Counted from the stretch's first letter, positions 28,811-42,582 are shown. The stretch: 64,000 bases of DNA from Sycobia sp. Sy_11 (GCA_018907035.1 JACCIC010000164.1:375001-439000), one strand, 5' to 3'. Numbers and translations: made by a program. Notes: generated from the sequence alone by a model not told the origin.

Positions 28811-31800
28811 CATTTTGTATACATAAGGTAAATGTTATTTAATCGTCTGTATTTTTTAAAATAATCTTGTTGAAATTCAAGAGTAAAAAAGAGAATTATT
28901 TGCTTTGATTGGCTTTATAAAGCGTATTTGATGCGAATTAAAATATTTCAAAATTGTAAATATTCATTAAAAAATTTTTGGGTGTGTGTGTGTGTGTGTG
29001 TGTCAGAATATATGTTAGGTAAATATTTTATTTAAATTAAATGATTCTATACTATAGGTTCTATATTATAGATTCTATACTATTGATAAATATTCTTTTG
29101 ATCCGAACAAAATATTTAATAACGAATAATCATGAATACATATTTAAAAGACAACCCCAGACTCACTTTACTTCCAGGATCAAAAATACGGTTTCGATTT
29201 ATAAACCTTGATATCGTTACGAAGATAAATGTTATCATACAGTTATCTCTTTTTATTGTATGGAACTTTCGTCTAAAACATTTTCTATAGTTACTTTCAT
29301 ATATAAACATTGTGCGTATTAAATAAAAAAAGCATTATTATTCCGCAGATCAACTTTGATGGGGATGGATCTGAATCGTTCGTGGAATCGAATATCCGAG
29401 TGGATACACCCAACTCTCGCGGCTACCAAAACTTTATTGGAGAGGCTCGACAAAGATCAACAGGTACCGTTGGATTGCGTTCTCGATCTTCACGCGCACA
29501 CAAATGCCACCGGACTTTTCTTCTACGGGAACACGTACGACGACGTTTACAGGTATAAAACGCGAATATTCATATTGATTTCAATACATATGTATATTAT
29601 TATGCATTAAATTTGTCATTAATTTTTTTATAATCAATTCAAATTATAAAAGAAATTTTCGGAATATACGGTAAAGCACTTAATTTCCATTACTCGTATA
29701 GGCGAGATGGATAACGTTAATACGCTCAATTATAAGATTGAAAAAATCTGATTGTTAATAGCTAGCCTCCTCCGCCTCTCGCGCCAAAAATCGCATATTA
29801 CTCTCATTGATATTTCAACGGGAAAAACTTTAAAGCATTAAGGAGTAATGAAGGATTTCAGGTACGAACGCCACATAGTCCTGCCCAAGCTCCTGGCTCA
29901 GCTCGCCGAGGACTACGAGCCGCGCAACACGATGTACAATCAGGACGCGCACAAGGAGGGCACCGCGAGGCGCTACCTCTGCTCGATTCTGAGCGAGCAC
30001 GTCAACTGCTACACCCTGCACGTGTCCATGCACGGCTACGCGCGCAAGGGGACCACCGACATTCTCCCGTACACGGAAGAGAGCTGTATCCTTTCCGTTC
30101 CACGCATGCGTGCTCGCGCAGGCACACGCACACACGCACACACGCACGCAGACGCGTACATACGAACACATACGCAGTTGGTTAACTTTCATCAGTAACA
30201 CATTAATAGTACAGTGTGACAGAAGCGATATAAGCGACGCTGTGTCTATTTGACGTCGGTCCGCATAATTGATCAGAAAAGATTCTATACAATCTTATAC
30301 GTACGTGTAAAAAGTGCCGAATCGCGGGCTTGACTAACGTTTTTCTCTTGAAGAACCGGTGCCCCCATCGAAAGAATATACATTTCAGGATTTAGTCCAC
30401 AACCTATTTTTTTTTAACTCGTGAACTCCGCCAAACAGCGATTCTCCGTTAGAAAATTTATTTATGAATACAGTTTTAAGCGCATTCTTTATAGTAAGAT
30501 TTCTATACACTTTCCCGCGGCATTATTAATTCCAAATTAGAATCTTTCACGGCAGCACTTTAGCGTAGCTTCGTCACTGCTAGGAAGTAGCAAATACTAA
30601 TGTATCGATAAATTAACGATAATCGGTAACAAAATCGATCACAAGCAAATAAATTGTTAATTTATACGTAGATATAACTTTTATAAGTAGATCAAGACTT
30701 TATGAAAATGAAAAGAAAAGACCGCCTGAAATTTTAGCTTAATTCGAATTCAACTATCGATTATTTTTTTATTCCTTTTAGAAATATTCCATTCAAATGC
30801 ATAATGCGTTCAATCTACGTCGAGGAACAGATTTTTGAATTTCGAATAAAATTATTTCACGAACTTTACGGCTGAACGGACAATAAAAAGACCTCTCGGA
30901 AGGAGAATGCCGTGCCCACGATCGCGCACCTCCTTTTTCCTCTATTCCCTTAACGACGAACAGATTACAGGGTCGGCAGGAATTTGGCCCGAGCCCTGCT
31001 CGAGTACTACAAGCTCACGGGACTGATACCCTCGAATCTGCCCGATCAGCCGTCTAGCAAGCGCGGCAGGCAGTCGCGCCAGCGCCACCGAGCCCCGCGC
31101 GAGCCCAGGCCGAGAACCGCGAGGACACCGGCGCCCCTGCACATGGCCAGCATACACGAGTGAGTGTCGAAGATTACGATTTCGTTTCTCTCGTTTCCCC
31201 GTGCCTTTTTCTTTAGTTCCAACTAGATTATTCGTCTCTCGCGGTCGCCGAGAAAAAACAGCGGATCCGCCCACGTCGCTCTTCACAGCCCTGCCAAAAC
31301 TTACGGGGTGTGCCATTTGTTGATCGTCAAAAAATTATCTCGAGAACTCTGGCAGTAGGCAAAAAATATTCTATACTAAAGTCTTAAGGCTTCGAGAGAA
31401 ACGAAACACGATGGTCAAGCGGAGTATCGGGGTCGGATTAAGATCAATTTTATAACTTTCGAATGAAAATTCTTCCAACATCGGCTTCTGAAAGTGGAAA
31501 ATAAATTCTGCGTAAAAAAGATTAAATTTTTTAACCTTATTTACGTAAAATGCTCTCGTCATGCAGAATTCAACGTCAAAGATAGGGATTTCCATTTTCA
31601 AAAGTAAAGTTAGACTTATAATGACATTTCAAATTGACCCCAACGTCATGATCAATAGCGCCATGAGACAATTACCTGTAAACCCTAAAACCTTGGCCGA
31701 AAATAGTCATTGTATACTTTTTCTAAAACTTTGATATTTAATCTTTTTGTCGTCTATCATTGTTCCCGAGACGATTGTTTACTAGTGATTAAAATGGGAC

Positions 31801-34800
31801 ATCTGGTACACCGAATGTTTTGTTATTGTTCGAATCTTTAATTAATTTTAAAATGTAGTTTTTACATTATACGTGAGTCAATTACAATTGCATTTGCACA
31901 AAATCTAATAAAACATTTTTAGCCAAGTTAAGAGTGAAACCTTCATGTGAGATACGACTTTAATCACAGTATGTATAATTTTAAAACAAAGTTTTTTTCT
32001 TAATATTTTATTTTACTTTTAAAAGTATCTAAGATTGAATTTTAAAGCGAAATATAAATTGACAATCAATCTATATTTAATTACGTATATAAAGTTTATT
32101 TCATTTTCCACACGGCTGACTAAAAACAGATAGTTCTACTTGTAGTAAAATCATCTAATTCATCGTGCTAAAATAATAATTAATATAAAAATACGTTATT
32201 TTTTAAGCATAAAGGTGCAACAAATTTATAAAAATATATTGTAGATAAAAAAAATTTATTATGTCAATTTATTTAATTTGTTTAAATCAAAATTATGAAA
32301 AATTAATTGAAATTTATTTTATGACTTTTTCAATTAATCTGCTTAATTAATAATTAAGCCGATTTCTAAAGAACTGTATACTTTAATAATTGAAGACTAA
32401 CTATTTATATAAAAAACTTATGACTTCATAAAGGTAATAACGTAAAGGCTTTCAAATGTAAATACGCATATTTAATCCCGCATCAGTCAATTTAATCAAG
32501 ATCAATTCTCTCTTAATTATCTTTACGATGGAGTACGTTTTAATCAACAATTATTGTATACTATTTACCAAATTACATCGTATATTAGTATAAAATAATT
32601 AATTAATAATTTTAACCATACAAAATCATTGCAAAAAAAATCTAAAAATCTTATTTGTTCGCTATCGATATTATACTAAACCAAAGAATTTATATGGAGC
32701 CGATTGAAATCGACTGTTTTTTATTGATTCGGCCGTGCAGAAATTTACATTAATTATATCGTTTAAAAATTATATCCGTGCTTTCATATGTATTGATTAA
32801 ATATTAAATTCAGCAAAAGAATAAAAAGAAAATCTCTCTAAAATATATGTAAAATAATTTTAATTTAATTTATTATTTTACAGAAATAATATATATGAAA
32901 TATAGTTTTAAATAAAAAAATATAATTTGCCTATATCTACATATCAATAACCATTGAATTCAAGCAATTTGGTTAAACAATATTCATTTAAATTAAAAGC
33001 CAAGCCAACTTTTGTGGGAAATATTTTGTGTTTTTAAAATTGAGCCGATGAGTCTTATGATAGTAAAACTCAATAATAAAAAAATCGTTTCTAAGATAAA
33101 TAATATGAAGGGCTAATATAAATTCAATTTTCTATTAAAATTTTATCAGAATATTTAATTACATATTAATATTTATTTATACGATTTTAAACATAGTTCG
33201 ATGTCTTGTTGCGCAAAATTTATTCGTATATAAATTATTTTTTTTAAATTAAACAGCATGTGTAATGAATTCTTTATCGTTTCAATGCAGCAAAAAATAA
33301 AGAAGATAAATAAAATATCCTCATCGATCACACTCGTGTCGATAACATAAGGCGTTTGATCTCAGATCATAACTGTTTGAGCACGAAAATTGCAATAAAA
33401 TAATACCCGCAATAAAATATAATTTTTTATACTTCAATGTGGAATTCAACTTGATAATTGCAATAATATTAGATCATTGGCAAACAGTTAAGTAATGAAA
33501 ATATATTAATTTTTTTCTTCAATCATTCTTTAGAGCAGTTAAAGTAAATTTAAAAAATGTGTATTCTCTGTCACCGCACTCCTTCTTAAACATGGTCGCG
33601 GGAGAACCGGAAGTAAATTTTATATGACAACAGCGAATTCTTATGTATGAAAAAACAAAGAACAGTTAATTTATTTTAATAATTTATTTAAATTTATAAT
33701 TTAATAAATTCGTTTCAAGGCACTATATGTAATTTAAAAATCATATCAATAATTTTAACAACTCCTTTACAAAATATAAAAAATTTACTTATAATCGGAC
33801 AACATACTTAAATCAACAAAAGTAATTATTTGGATCTAGTAAATATTGCTTGTCTTGTTGAAAAATATGCTCGCCAGGTGGATCCATTTTTTTCACCAAA
33901 CACGCATATGGCGTGAGCCTCTATTAATTACTATGTACGAAGTATCTAACATTTATTGTTACACGTAATGTTCAAACAGCAGAGTGTTTGCACATGAAAA
34001 TAAATTTCATTCCTATAAATTCATAATATACACGTGTATTGTACAATATATTGTACATTTACATAATCTAGATTACTAAAACGACTGCCTATAATCAGTT
34101 AAAAAACTACTACTATTTATTTTATTTTCCAGTAAATACTTACTTGAATCAAATACACAATAATTTCTTAAATACTTGATAAGTTTAAATACATGCATTT
34201 CTAATACTACCAAATATTTACCGCATTTTACTACAACAATTGAATCATTTACTACTTAAATTTACTAAACATTTGACGTATTTTAACAAATTTAGGCATC
34301 GATCTAAACAAGTACTCGAATGCCGCATTTAAATAAACATTTTATTACGTTAAACATACAATCATTCGTTGAAATAAAAAAAGATTAATTGAATCTACGA
34401 TATTTTTTGTTCAAAGTGGAATTTTTCGAATAAAGTACAGGGCCCATCGCGCTAATTCCCACACATAAACAAACACGCCCCAATCGAGATATTTGCATAT
34501 CTACACGGGGGTCGGATGTATATATCCATACGTGCTTCCTCGCCCTTCCCTCTTGAACTCTCGCATGCGCACACGTGCAGCCTCTATCCGTCTCTCTTTC
34601 GCTCGCCAGGTACTTCCGGGTGGCGGAGGCGGAGCTGCCCGCCGGCGGCGGTGGCGTCGCTCCCGAGCAGCGCTACCGATCGATGAGCGGCACCCGCGGG
34701 GACGGCGGCGCGGGCGTCGCCGCCAGCGCCACAGCCAGCGCCACCGCCAACAGGTTCCACGGCCCGGGCCTCGTCCCGCGGGAGGCCCCCCACCGGGGAG

Positions 34801-35030
34801 AGGAGGCCGGCGCGGAGGGGGAGGAGGAGCAGCGGCCGGTCCGGGCCGCCACGAGCAAGCCGCCCAGCCTCACCATCATCGATTTCAATCAGCTGACGAG
34901 GGGCGGACTCGAGCTCGCCACCAGCAGGAACAGGGCGAGGCTCGTCGGGGCCGCGGCCAGCGCCGCCACGGTCGCCCGCCGGTCGTCGCCCCAGCGCAGG
35001 ATTCGGCTCCTGCTCACCTCCAGGAAGTAG
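15185..35030 (+). CDS. AGBL4: Cytosolic carboxypeptidase 6 (CCP6/AGBL4-like), catalytic Glu replaced
   Basis: Coding exons: 15185-15203 (tentative), 24136-24652, 27930-28247, 29349-29552, 29862-30085, 30964-31159 and 34610-35030. All junctions are GT-AG and phases agree, giving 632 residues. CCP6 is an M14D metallocarboxypeptidase that trims glutamates from tubulin and other tails in the cytosol. The N-terminal beta domain (about 7-180) contains GNLGRVDLVSEFEYDLF. The catalytic domain has zinc ligands His235 and Glu238 (RVHPGES), the substrate-binding DLNR motif and zinc His333 (DLHAHT). The family's catalytic Glu, in a YTLEVS-type context, is His406 here (CAC at 30019-30021, YTLHVS), so hydrolysis may be lost. 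After about residue 480 a basic, then Gly/Ala-rich tail follows, longer than the human one, with a more regular segment SLTIIDFNQLTRGGLE. Exons are strikingly GC- and CpG-rich against AT-rich introns. Family assignment is firm from exon 2 on; the first exon is inferred. Confidence 0.9.
19051..19619. mobile_element. piggyBac-like non-autonomous element (MITE)
   Basis: The left end reads TTAACCCTTAGAGTACGCG at 19051 and the right end, read on the minus strand from 19619, reads TTAATCCTTAGAGTACCGG. These are inverted repeats that match at 15 of the first 16 bases, with TTAA, the piggyBac target site, at both outer edges and the CCC/TCC start typical of that superfamily. A second inverted pair lies inside: ATGAGGCATATATGC at 19071-19085 and ATGACGCATATGTGC on the minus strand at 19495-19481. 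The 569-bp interior has no transposase; an 89-codon open frame at 19280-19549 resembles nothing I know. A short internal-deletion derivative or MITE is the best reading. Confidence 0.7.
21700..22340. promoter_or_regulatory. CpG-rich island inside the CCP6 intron, with a long open frame
   Basis: This is an abrupt CpG-rich block in otherwise AT-rich DNA. The plus strand is open from ATG 21730 to a stop at 22344, about 204 codons, giving an Arg/Ser/Gly-rich protein with no domain I recognise. GC-rich DNA has few stop codons, so such a frame is expected by chance, and other frames are also partly open. An internal promoter or enhancer, an untranslated exon, or an unknown small gene are all possible. 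Confidence 0.3.
24653..27929 (+). other. CCP6 intron
   Basis: AT-rich intron of 3.3 kb bounded by GTGAGG and CCGCAG. It contains a long interrupted (TA)n block at about 25435-25510. No further gene, RNA or transposon ends were recognised. Confidence 0.8.
28248..29348 (+). other. CCP6 intron
   Basis: AT-rich intron with a (TA)n run at about 28752-28807 and a (GT)n run at 28981-29003. It is bounded by AG|GTCGGT and CCGCAG. Nothing else is supported. Confidence 0.8.
30086..30963 (+). other. CCP6 intron
   Basis: The donor GTATCC follows the split tyrosine codon. Downstream is a CACACG/CACACA simple-repeat patch at 30120-30165, then plain AT-rich sequence to the AACAG acceptor at 30963. The intron falls between PYTEES and YYRVGRN, which are adjacent in the family. 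Confidence 0.8.
31160..34609 (+). other. CCP6 last intron
   Basis: A 3.45-kb AT-rich intron with donor GTGAGT and acceptor TCGCCAG. The 3' end (34440-34609) becomes CpG-rich ahead of the last exon. No gene or repeat family was recognised in it. Confidence 0.75.
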
Positions 35031-35560
35031 AGCCCCCGCACGCGGGCCCCTACCCCCCCCCCCCCCGCATCGCGAAATCGTCGCTCATCGCTCGCGGCTA
35101 TTCGACAAAAAGCGCGCGCGATCTCGAAGTTCGCCACGGAGCGATCGCTCGCGAAGCTCAAAAACAAAACTGAAGAACCAAGTAGAAAAGCTGCAAGGGC
35201 GCGGTACGTACCTGGATGTGGGCCAGCCTCGTCCTCTCCCCCGCTGCAGTGGGGCGTTTTTGTTTTAGTTTTGTTACGTATACGGTCAGTAGCACGAGGT
35301 ATAGCCGTGGAAAATTATCCGCACGAAAAACGAAAAAGGGGTTTCGGTCGGTTCTCGCGCCTTCTTCGCTTCCGTCCGGGCGACTCGATGCGTTGCGCGT
35401 GCGCCGCTCCTGGTCTCCGCTGCCGCTGTCGTTCGGCTCCCCGAGATTACAATAAACCGCGCGCTCTCTCTCTCTCTCTCTCGAGCGAAGGCCGCGCACA
35501 CGCGGGGTCGTCTCCCTTGAAAATATATTTATATATCCGTGGTCGGGAAATAAACAGAAA
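35031..35560 (+). other. Probable 3' UTR of CCP6
   Basis: A CpG-rich stretch directly follows the TAG stop. It holds a run of C at about 35052-35066 and two AATAAA hexamers at 35451-35456 and 35549-35554. Either could be the polyadenylation signal. The exact end is not visible. Confidence 0.4.
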
Positions 35561-35740
35561 ACTCACAAGAAGCACAAGAATGTCCGATAGGAACCGAGGA
35601 CAAAGCGAAAGTAAAAAACACGCGAAGCGCGCCGGTTTGGGCCTCGGCTCGCGCAAAGGAGGCGAGTATGTAAGGGGGAACTAACGACAAAAAAGTCGAG
35701 CTCTTTAATAGCTGCACGGCCTCGCACGCGCGCGCTAGAT

Positions 35741-35794
<54 letters not shown>

Positions 35795-36990
35795 ACCGAA
35801 AGGAAGGAGTTACGAACCGAGAAGTATATATATATACGTACAAGTATTTATATACATATATATACACACAGGGGAAAACCGAGGTATAAACGACAACAAC
35901 AAAGTATAGCGAAAGAAGGGAAGGCGGCGTACGAGCGCAGCGGCGGCCGGTGTTCGCTTCTTGCCCTGGGCTCGAGGGAACTGACGATGCCGATGCCGCG
36001 ACTCACCCGCGCGAGCCCGGTGACGAGGATGCTGCCTCTGCCGCTCCCCCGCGCGCCCCCCTCTCCGTCTCGCCCTCCCGCGCTCAGCGCCCGCTGCTCC
36101 GTCCCTCTCGCTCGGCATCGGGGCTCGGCCCTACCCCCGGCTGCCGCCGCTGCGTGCGCGAGCGCAGCAGCGGCGACAGTCGCCTCCTCCTCTCCCGAAA
36201 AAGCGCATAGCGCGCGGGGCCGGTCCTCGCCTCTGTGCCTATATGCCTCCCCCAGCCACCGGCCTCTCTCGCGCTCCGTCCGCCCTCGCCCGGAGGCTGT
36301 GGTGCAACGGAGACGGCGCGGCCGGGGGTTGGGAGGGTGACGCGCCCCTCTCCGATGCGCGCCGATATCGCCCTCTCCTCCCGGAGAGAGAAAGAGAGAG
36401 AGAGAGAGAGAGCCATTCGAGACGGAAGGAGCTTCGTCCTCGGGAAATTTCTATAGCATAATCTAACCCCCCCCCCCGGCGCTCCTCGGTTTTCCGCTGA
36501 GAATTTCGATGTGCGATGTTCTTTTTTTCTTTTTTTCAGTTTTGCCGACCCTCTCGCCCCGAGATTTCTATCGGATATTATACGGATATTATCGCTGTTG
36601 CCACACAGTGCGCGCGCGCGCGGGCGCCCGAAATGCGATTTTGGCGTCCACCCGACGTTCGCGCTGGCAGGGACGAATCCGAGATTTTCTCTGGGTTAAA
36701 CGCATAAACGCTCGTTGGAACTATACGCTTGTAATCGACGGGATTTCCGATGTCTCCCCCCCCTCTCATTCTCTCTCCCTCTGTCTCACTAAAACAAACA
36801 GTCACCTCCTCTCTTTTCTCTGCTCCCCTGATTATTCGCGTGCGCGTACGCGCGTCCCTTGGAGTTCGCGTAGCCTTTTAACATTTTTTTTGCTTCTTTT
36901 TTCTCTCCTAGTTTTTAATTTTCTCCCGCTGCAATCTTACTTCTGACGTTTTCGCGCTCACTTTGTGTGCTCTCGGCGAAGAATGAGGAT
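35561..36990. promoter_or_regulatory. Large CpG island downstream of CCP6
   Basis: CpG-dense block with (GA)n tracts at about 35747-35792 and 36387-36411, a C run at about 36466-36478 and many overlapping low-complexity frames (Arg/Pro/Ala/Ser-rich). No recognisable protein. It may be the promoter of an unseen transcript toward 37-50 kb or a regulatory block; it could also extend the CCP6 3' UTR. Confidence 0.3.
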
Positions 36991-39900
36991 ATCCGCCCAC
37001 TGAAAATCTGGAACGATGGCACATTTTACAGTTTACACAAAATGAAAGCCTTTAGTAACTTTTACATTTTTCGTAGGGTATTTTACCAAGTATCTGTGTA
37101 ATTTTTCGTGTGCTACTGACCTAACATATTTTATATTCCGCTATTGTATTGTAATATTTTACATATTCGTATTCTATATGTATTTTGAGAATTGAGTGTA
37201 TGAATGTAATCATTATTATTTTCTGAACATTCTAAAAAGAAGAATATTAAATATTGCGAAGCGACGGTTATTATAATCATAGCATGAATGACTGATAAAA
37301 AGTTACGGCGCCCATGGGCACTAATAATATTGGTGCCAATTTTAAGGATTAAAATTTACAAAATATGATATGAAAGAACACTAATTTATTAAATATAGTT
37401 TTATCGAACTTAGAATTTAAACAATATCTTTTACATAACGTATTCTTGAATTTAAAAAATAACCAGACAGACTCCAGCGCGGTTAATTACCTGTAACTTT
37501 CACGATGTTTTTAGAATCATTTCGACGTTTGAAAAGTTCAACATTCTTAAAAAAAGCCAAAACTCCTGAAATTTCAACATACTGATTCTAAAACTACTAG
37601 AATCAAGATCATTTCCGTAAACATGTAGAAATCGACCAGCATCTATTGATAGTTTAGCGGTGATTACATTTAGGAAATGTTGCAAGAAATTAAAAATCTT
37701 ATCGAAATTGGATCATAAGCATAAATTCTTTGATCTAAAACGTATAAGAAGATACATTGTAGAGATTACTTCAAATTTTGATTTTACTATTATCAAGGGC
37801 ATAGAAAACAACATTTATCATCTGCGATAAATTTCCATAACAATTTAACGCATGTTAAAAATGTGGAATCGTGCTGTGAAAAGTTGTCATTTCTTATTGA
37901 GATTTTTTAGAATGTATTTCCAAAAATCTGATTTCACACGACAGATTTTTTGATCAAATCTTACTCATTTCACAACGTTATTTTTTAATTGAGCTCACAA
38001 TCTTGAGAAATCACAAATAAGATTTCTTTTGTTGGTCCTAAATCCATCATAGATGGTTTATTATCACCTCGACAACTAAAGAATCAAGTATCTTAAGAGG
38101 AGGCTCTAATAAACGTTAAACAAAAACCCATGATTTTTTATATTTTTTTTTCGTATATCTTATTATACGTAAGTTTTAATTTCAAAATGGTTTGGTCAAC
38201 AAAAAACCTAATTTAATTTAATATATACATATTTTATTGATGCATGATACATTTCTATTAAACATTTCTATTTTAGAAATTCGTTTTTAAGAACAATGCA
38301 TTATTCTAACATTCTACCCATTAATATTTAATTAAATTCAAATGTATCCAATTGGAGTAGAATATGTTATAAAAGTAAGAATGTCTAACTGGAATAAAAT
38401 CACAAAAAACAATTTATCGGTATATCGTTTCACATCAATAGCTAGTCAAATCTTTAAACATGTTTCCTACAAAATGAGATTTTCTCTCCGAAAAATAATA
38501 TATGCTATTAAAATTTTCACTCATTGTCTAGCTACTGTTTGAAATAAAAATATTAATTCAAAGAAACTCCTCGACACTAAACATTTTTCTTTGGTCCCAA
38601 AAATTTCGAAATTATTTGAATCATTTTTTAATTATTTTTGAGACATATTCTCGAAGGTATATATTTTCACAAAATGAAACAATGAAGTTCATTTCAATGT
38701 TCACAATATACCCTCTTAATACAAATTATCAATAACTGCACACAGCAGTAACTCAATCTTAACGTATTAAATTCAATTAAAAGCATTTATTAATTAACTT
38801 TTATTATATGCTCTGATTAAATTTTCAACGGATATAATAAAGATCATTACGTATAGTAAATATAGTATTTTCAACTTGACATTGAAATAAATTATAAATG
38901 AACCATATGTATAAATTAATAAAAACAATAATATAAATGGCTTCTTTAATTAGCCTAGAAATTAATTATATAGGGAAAAAATTGCGTCTTATACGCATAA
39001 AATCTCATATATAAATAACGGTTTTGGTTCGAATTGAGCGATGTAATGCTTATTACCTCTAAAACGATAGTTTTAGAATCAAACGATCTTTAATTTCTAA
39101 GATATAGCTATAAATTCGTCCTTTTTAATTAACTTAGTTAAAGGATTTTTTTAATGAAAATCCGTAATGTTTAAATCGAATTAGAAGAAATAATAACATT
39201 ATATTAAGCAAGGAAAGTTATAATGAACCTATTATCGCAAATTCATAGTTTCTTAATTATTTTCAATCGAAGTTCGTTTAAATTTACATTTGCTAACGAT
39301 TGACTACCTAATTAATATTATTATCTTTATTTAATTTGAACTTTATTATCTTTTGTAAGAGCTGACCAAATTTATTATGGAAAGAGTGCATGTTATTATT
39401 GTGAAATTCAGAATGATTCTATTTAAAAATAATAATTTCATGAAAAATAGGATCACATGATTGAAAAAATGTTGTGTTTGTTTTCTGATAATAAAATATA
39501 TGTTGATTTATACTGAATTTACCATCGAAGTTTTTTAGTAATTGATCAAAATATGTTTACGAATATTTAGAAATAACAATATCAGTACCTTCATTTACTA
39601 ATTCTTGTTCTTCTGGTTCAGACTGTCCATTGCTCTGAGTATTATTTTCATTTATCTTTTCAAAACTAATATATTTGTAATCAACAACAATGCGAAATAA
39701 ACTTGGAATAAAACGATTCTAATCATACTCTAGTATGAAAAAATAACAGAAATATTGGATTCTCTTACCAACATTGATTCTTATAACAGATTTTATTTTG
39801 GAGATAATAAGAGTTATTTTTATTAATGTTGTTATTTTTGTTACTCTTAATGCTTGATTGGTTAATTTCGAATTTAACAAATTGTTTGATGTTGTAAATG

Positions 39901-42529
39901 ATAAAAGTAGTCCTTCTTATGTAGATTCTCATAGAGAAGGAACGTAAATTGATTAATAATTATATATGCCTTGGTAAATACATTATTTTAAATATCAAGA
40001 GACGCGGTAGCTGCACGAAGATGAATCTGAAAAGTTCTACGGCTAACCGCAGCCGCTCTGCTCTTACTTCTTTAAACGAATTACAAATTTTGAATTAACA
40101 AAAAAAATTCAATGCTTTTTTATTCAAAATGTAATAGATGTTATATTACCAAGTAATTGAAAATATAAACTATAATGTTTTGACAATATTTAGAAATAAG
40201 AAATGCACTTTTTTAAAAACTATTTTTCACTTAAATATTCAAAATGAAAAATTCAAATAAGAAAAATATGTGTCACACTTTTAATGTATAAAAATACATA
40301 AATTACATAAAACTTTACATAAATATGCAGTATAGCAATGTTATCTAGGCCATAAAGCAGAATTTTCGAAACATTATTTCGAACATTACTTTTCGGTATA
40401 GAGTATCAGAAAACCACTCAATTGCGTACTTTACGGATACTCGATCAAAAATGGCTTTTATTATACTTTACATCAGTAAAATACGTTACAACGTAAAGTT
40501 CTTTATATTAAAAAAGATATTTCAGAAGTATGAAAGTTTAATATTATGCTTCTCCAAATCATATCGACAAATTAAAAATTAAGTTTATATATAGTGGCAA
40601 AAAATTTCTATTTCAACTATCCTCTCGCTCCAAGTGATTTTACTCTATCTTGCGATTTCGATGTCTATAAAGTCTATTAAAATTTTTCTATCGATTTTTT
40701 AAATTAAAACATGTATTTAAATTTAAAACACATTAGAATATAAAAAATATTTCTAATATGAAAATATGTGAGTAAAATGTGCAGGTAATCCTGATAATAA
40801 AATATATCAAATATTAAAGTATTATTTCTATATTAATGTGCCTAAATTTAACATTTTCTCTCTCCCTCCCTTTTGCCGGTTTGAAATTTATGATAATCAT
40901 ATGAAAATATAAAAATATGTGAAAATATACTATGTTATGTTTTTTGTACCATTCATTTTTATCTTTTGTCTACATTATATATTTCTACAATTCTTAGATG
41001 ATAGAGTATTACATTTTATATCATATTACAGTATTGGAATGCATATGATTATATTTCGTTCGATTTAAATTACACCAAGTTGCGCAAAAGCTATGAAAAC
41101 GCGAATCTTCGCGTGCAGCCTGACAGCCCGTCTATTAGTTCTTTTATTCCAAAATGTCTTGCCCAATTCAGCGCATTATTTCTTTGTCTTATGAAGCAAA
41201 GACTCAGTGAAATACGTCACATTCTCTGTACTCTTTTTTTAACAAGAGTTTTTCTCTTCATAGCAATAACAAAAAAATGCATTCAATGATAAATTATTTT
41301 AGCAATAAATAATATATATTTATATACACAAACGCATTCCAAAATATATTAATATTTGGTGGCATTCCTTTATTGATATTGCGATTTATGATTTATTTTT
41401 TAATGAAAAATTGGTAAATGAAACAAAAAAAAAACAAAAAATTGGAAAACGGAGATTAAGAATATAAGAAGATTTTTTACAACATTTACGTGATATCTAC
41501 CACTGTAGGATGCATTTTTGTAATTTTGTAAGCGACTGTTTCTGTTAAAAGCGGTTCAGTCGTGCAAACACACGTATGATGTGTATTTCAAGTTAAATTT
41601 CTGTCGCGCGCTAGAATTATGAAAATTATTGTGCTTATATAAATGATCCATATTTATATACCTAAAATTGTATAAGAATACTTGTATAACATCTATTTAT
41701 TAATTATATATATATATATATATATGAAATACTTTTTAAATTATAAAACTAATTAATAAAGTTCATTTTTAAATCTTTGGCAAACTAAGATTTTATTTTT
41801 CTTTCAATATATTATTATAATTTATCCTGCTGATTCCACATTTTTTTAAATATATATCTTTATACATAAAAAGAATGAACTGTTCATATATAATCTGTAG
41901 ATTTTGGATTTATGTAAACATTAAGAAATTCTCAAGCGATTTAATTGTTTTAGTCAAATAACAACTCATGATACATCTTGAAAATATTTTCAATCATTAA
42001 ATTTATAAAATATTGAAATTTAAAAAAAAAATATTGTCTTGATAATATCTTAAAAGAAGATATTAACTTTTAAAATAAACAATAAATAATATCAATTTTT
42101 TTTATATAATTGGTTATCTGTGTTTCATACTACTTTAATACAAACTGATTAATCAGTTCGAAATTTTTATTATATATTACTTAAAGCAACATGAAATCGT
42201 TTCTACAAAATTTTCACACTTATGATGATTCTCTGTCGGTTACTGGATCAACTTTTTTAATTTCAAAACGCTATTGAACAGGCGATTATCATTATAATAA
42301 TATTACATAATGCAAACTTTGGTAAACTCTATCTTTGAGACTATTTATTACATCAATCGCAAATTTCACACGGATCTTCTAACATATCAAATATTTTTTA
42401 TCAACTTTCAATACTCTAAAATTTAAGTGAGATACTACCTTAGAAATCGAATTGAAATTATTAATAAAAAATATTTTTTAACATAATATTATATTTTTTC
42501 CTATATCATTCTTATATTTCGTGAATCTG

Positions 42530-42582
<53 letters not shown>

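Noticed and set aside
35987..36416. Pro/Ala/Ser/Arg-rich frames downstream of CCP6
   Set aside because: Low-complexity translations of a CpG island, open on both strands.
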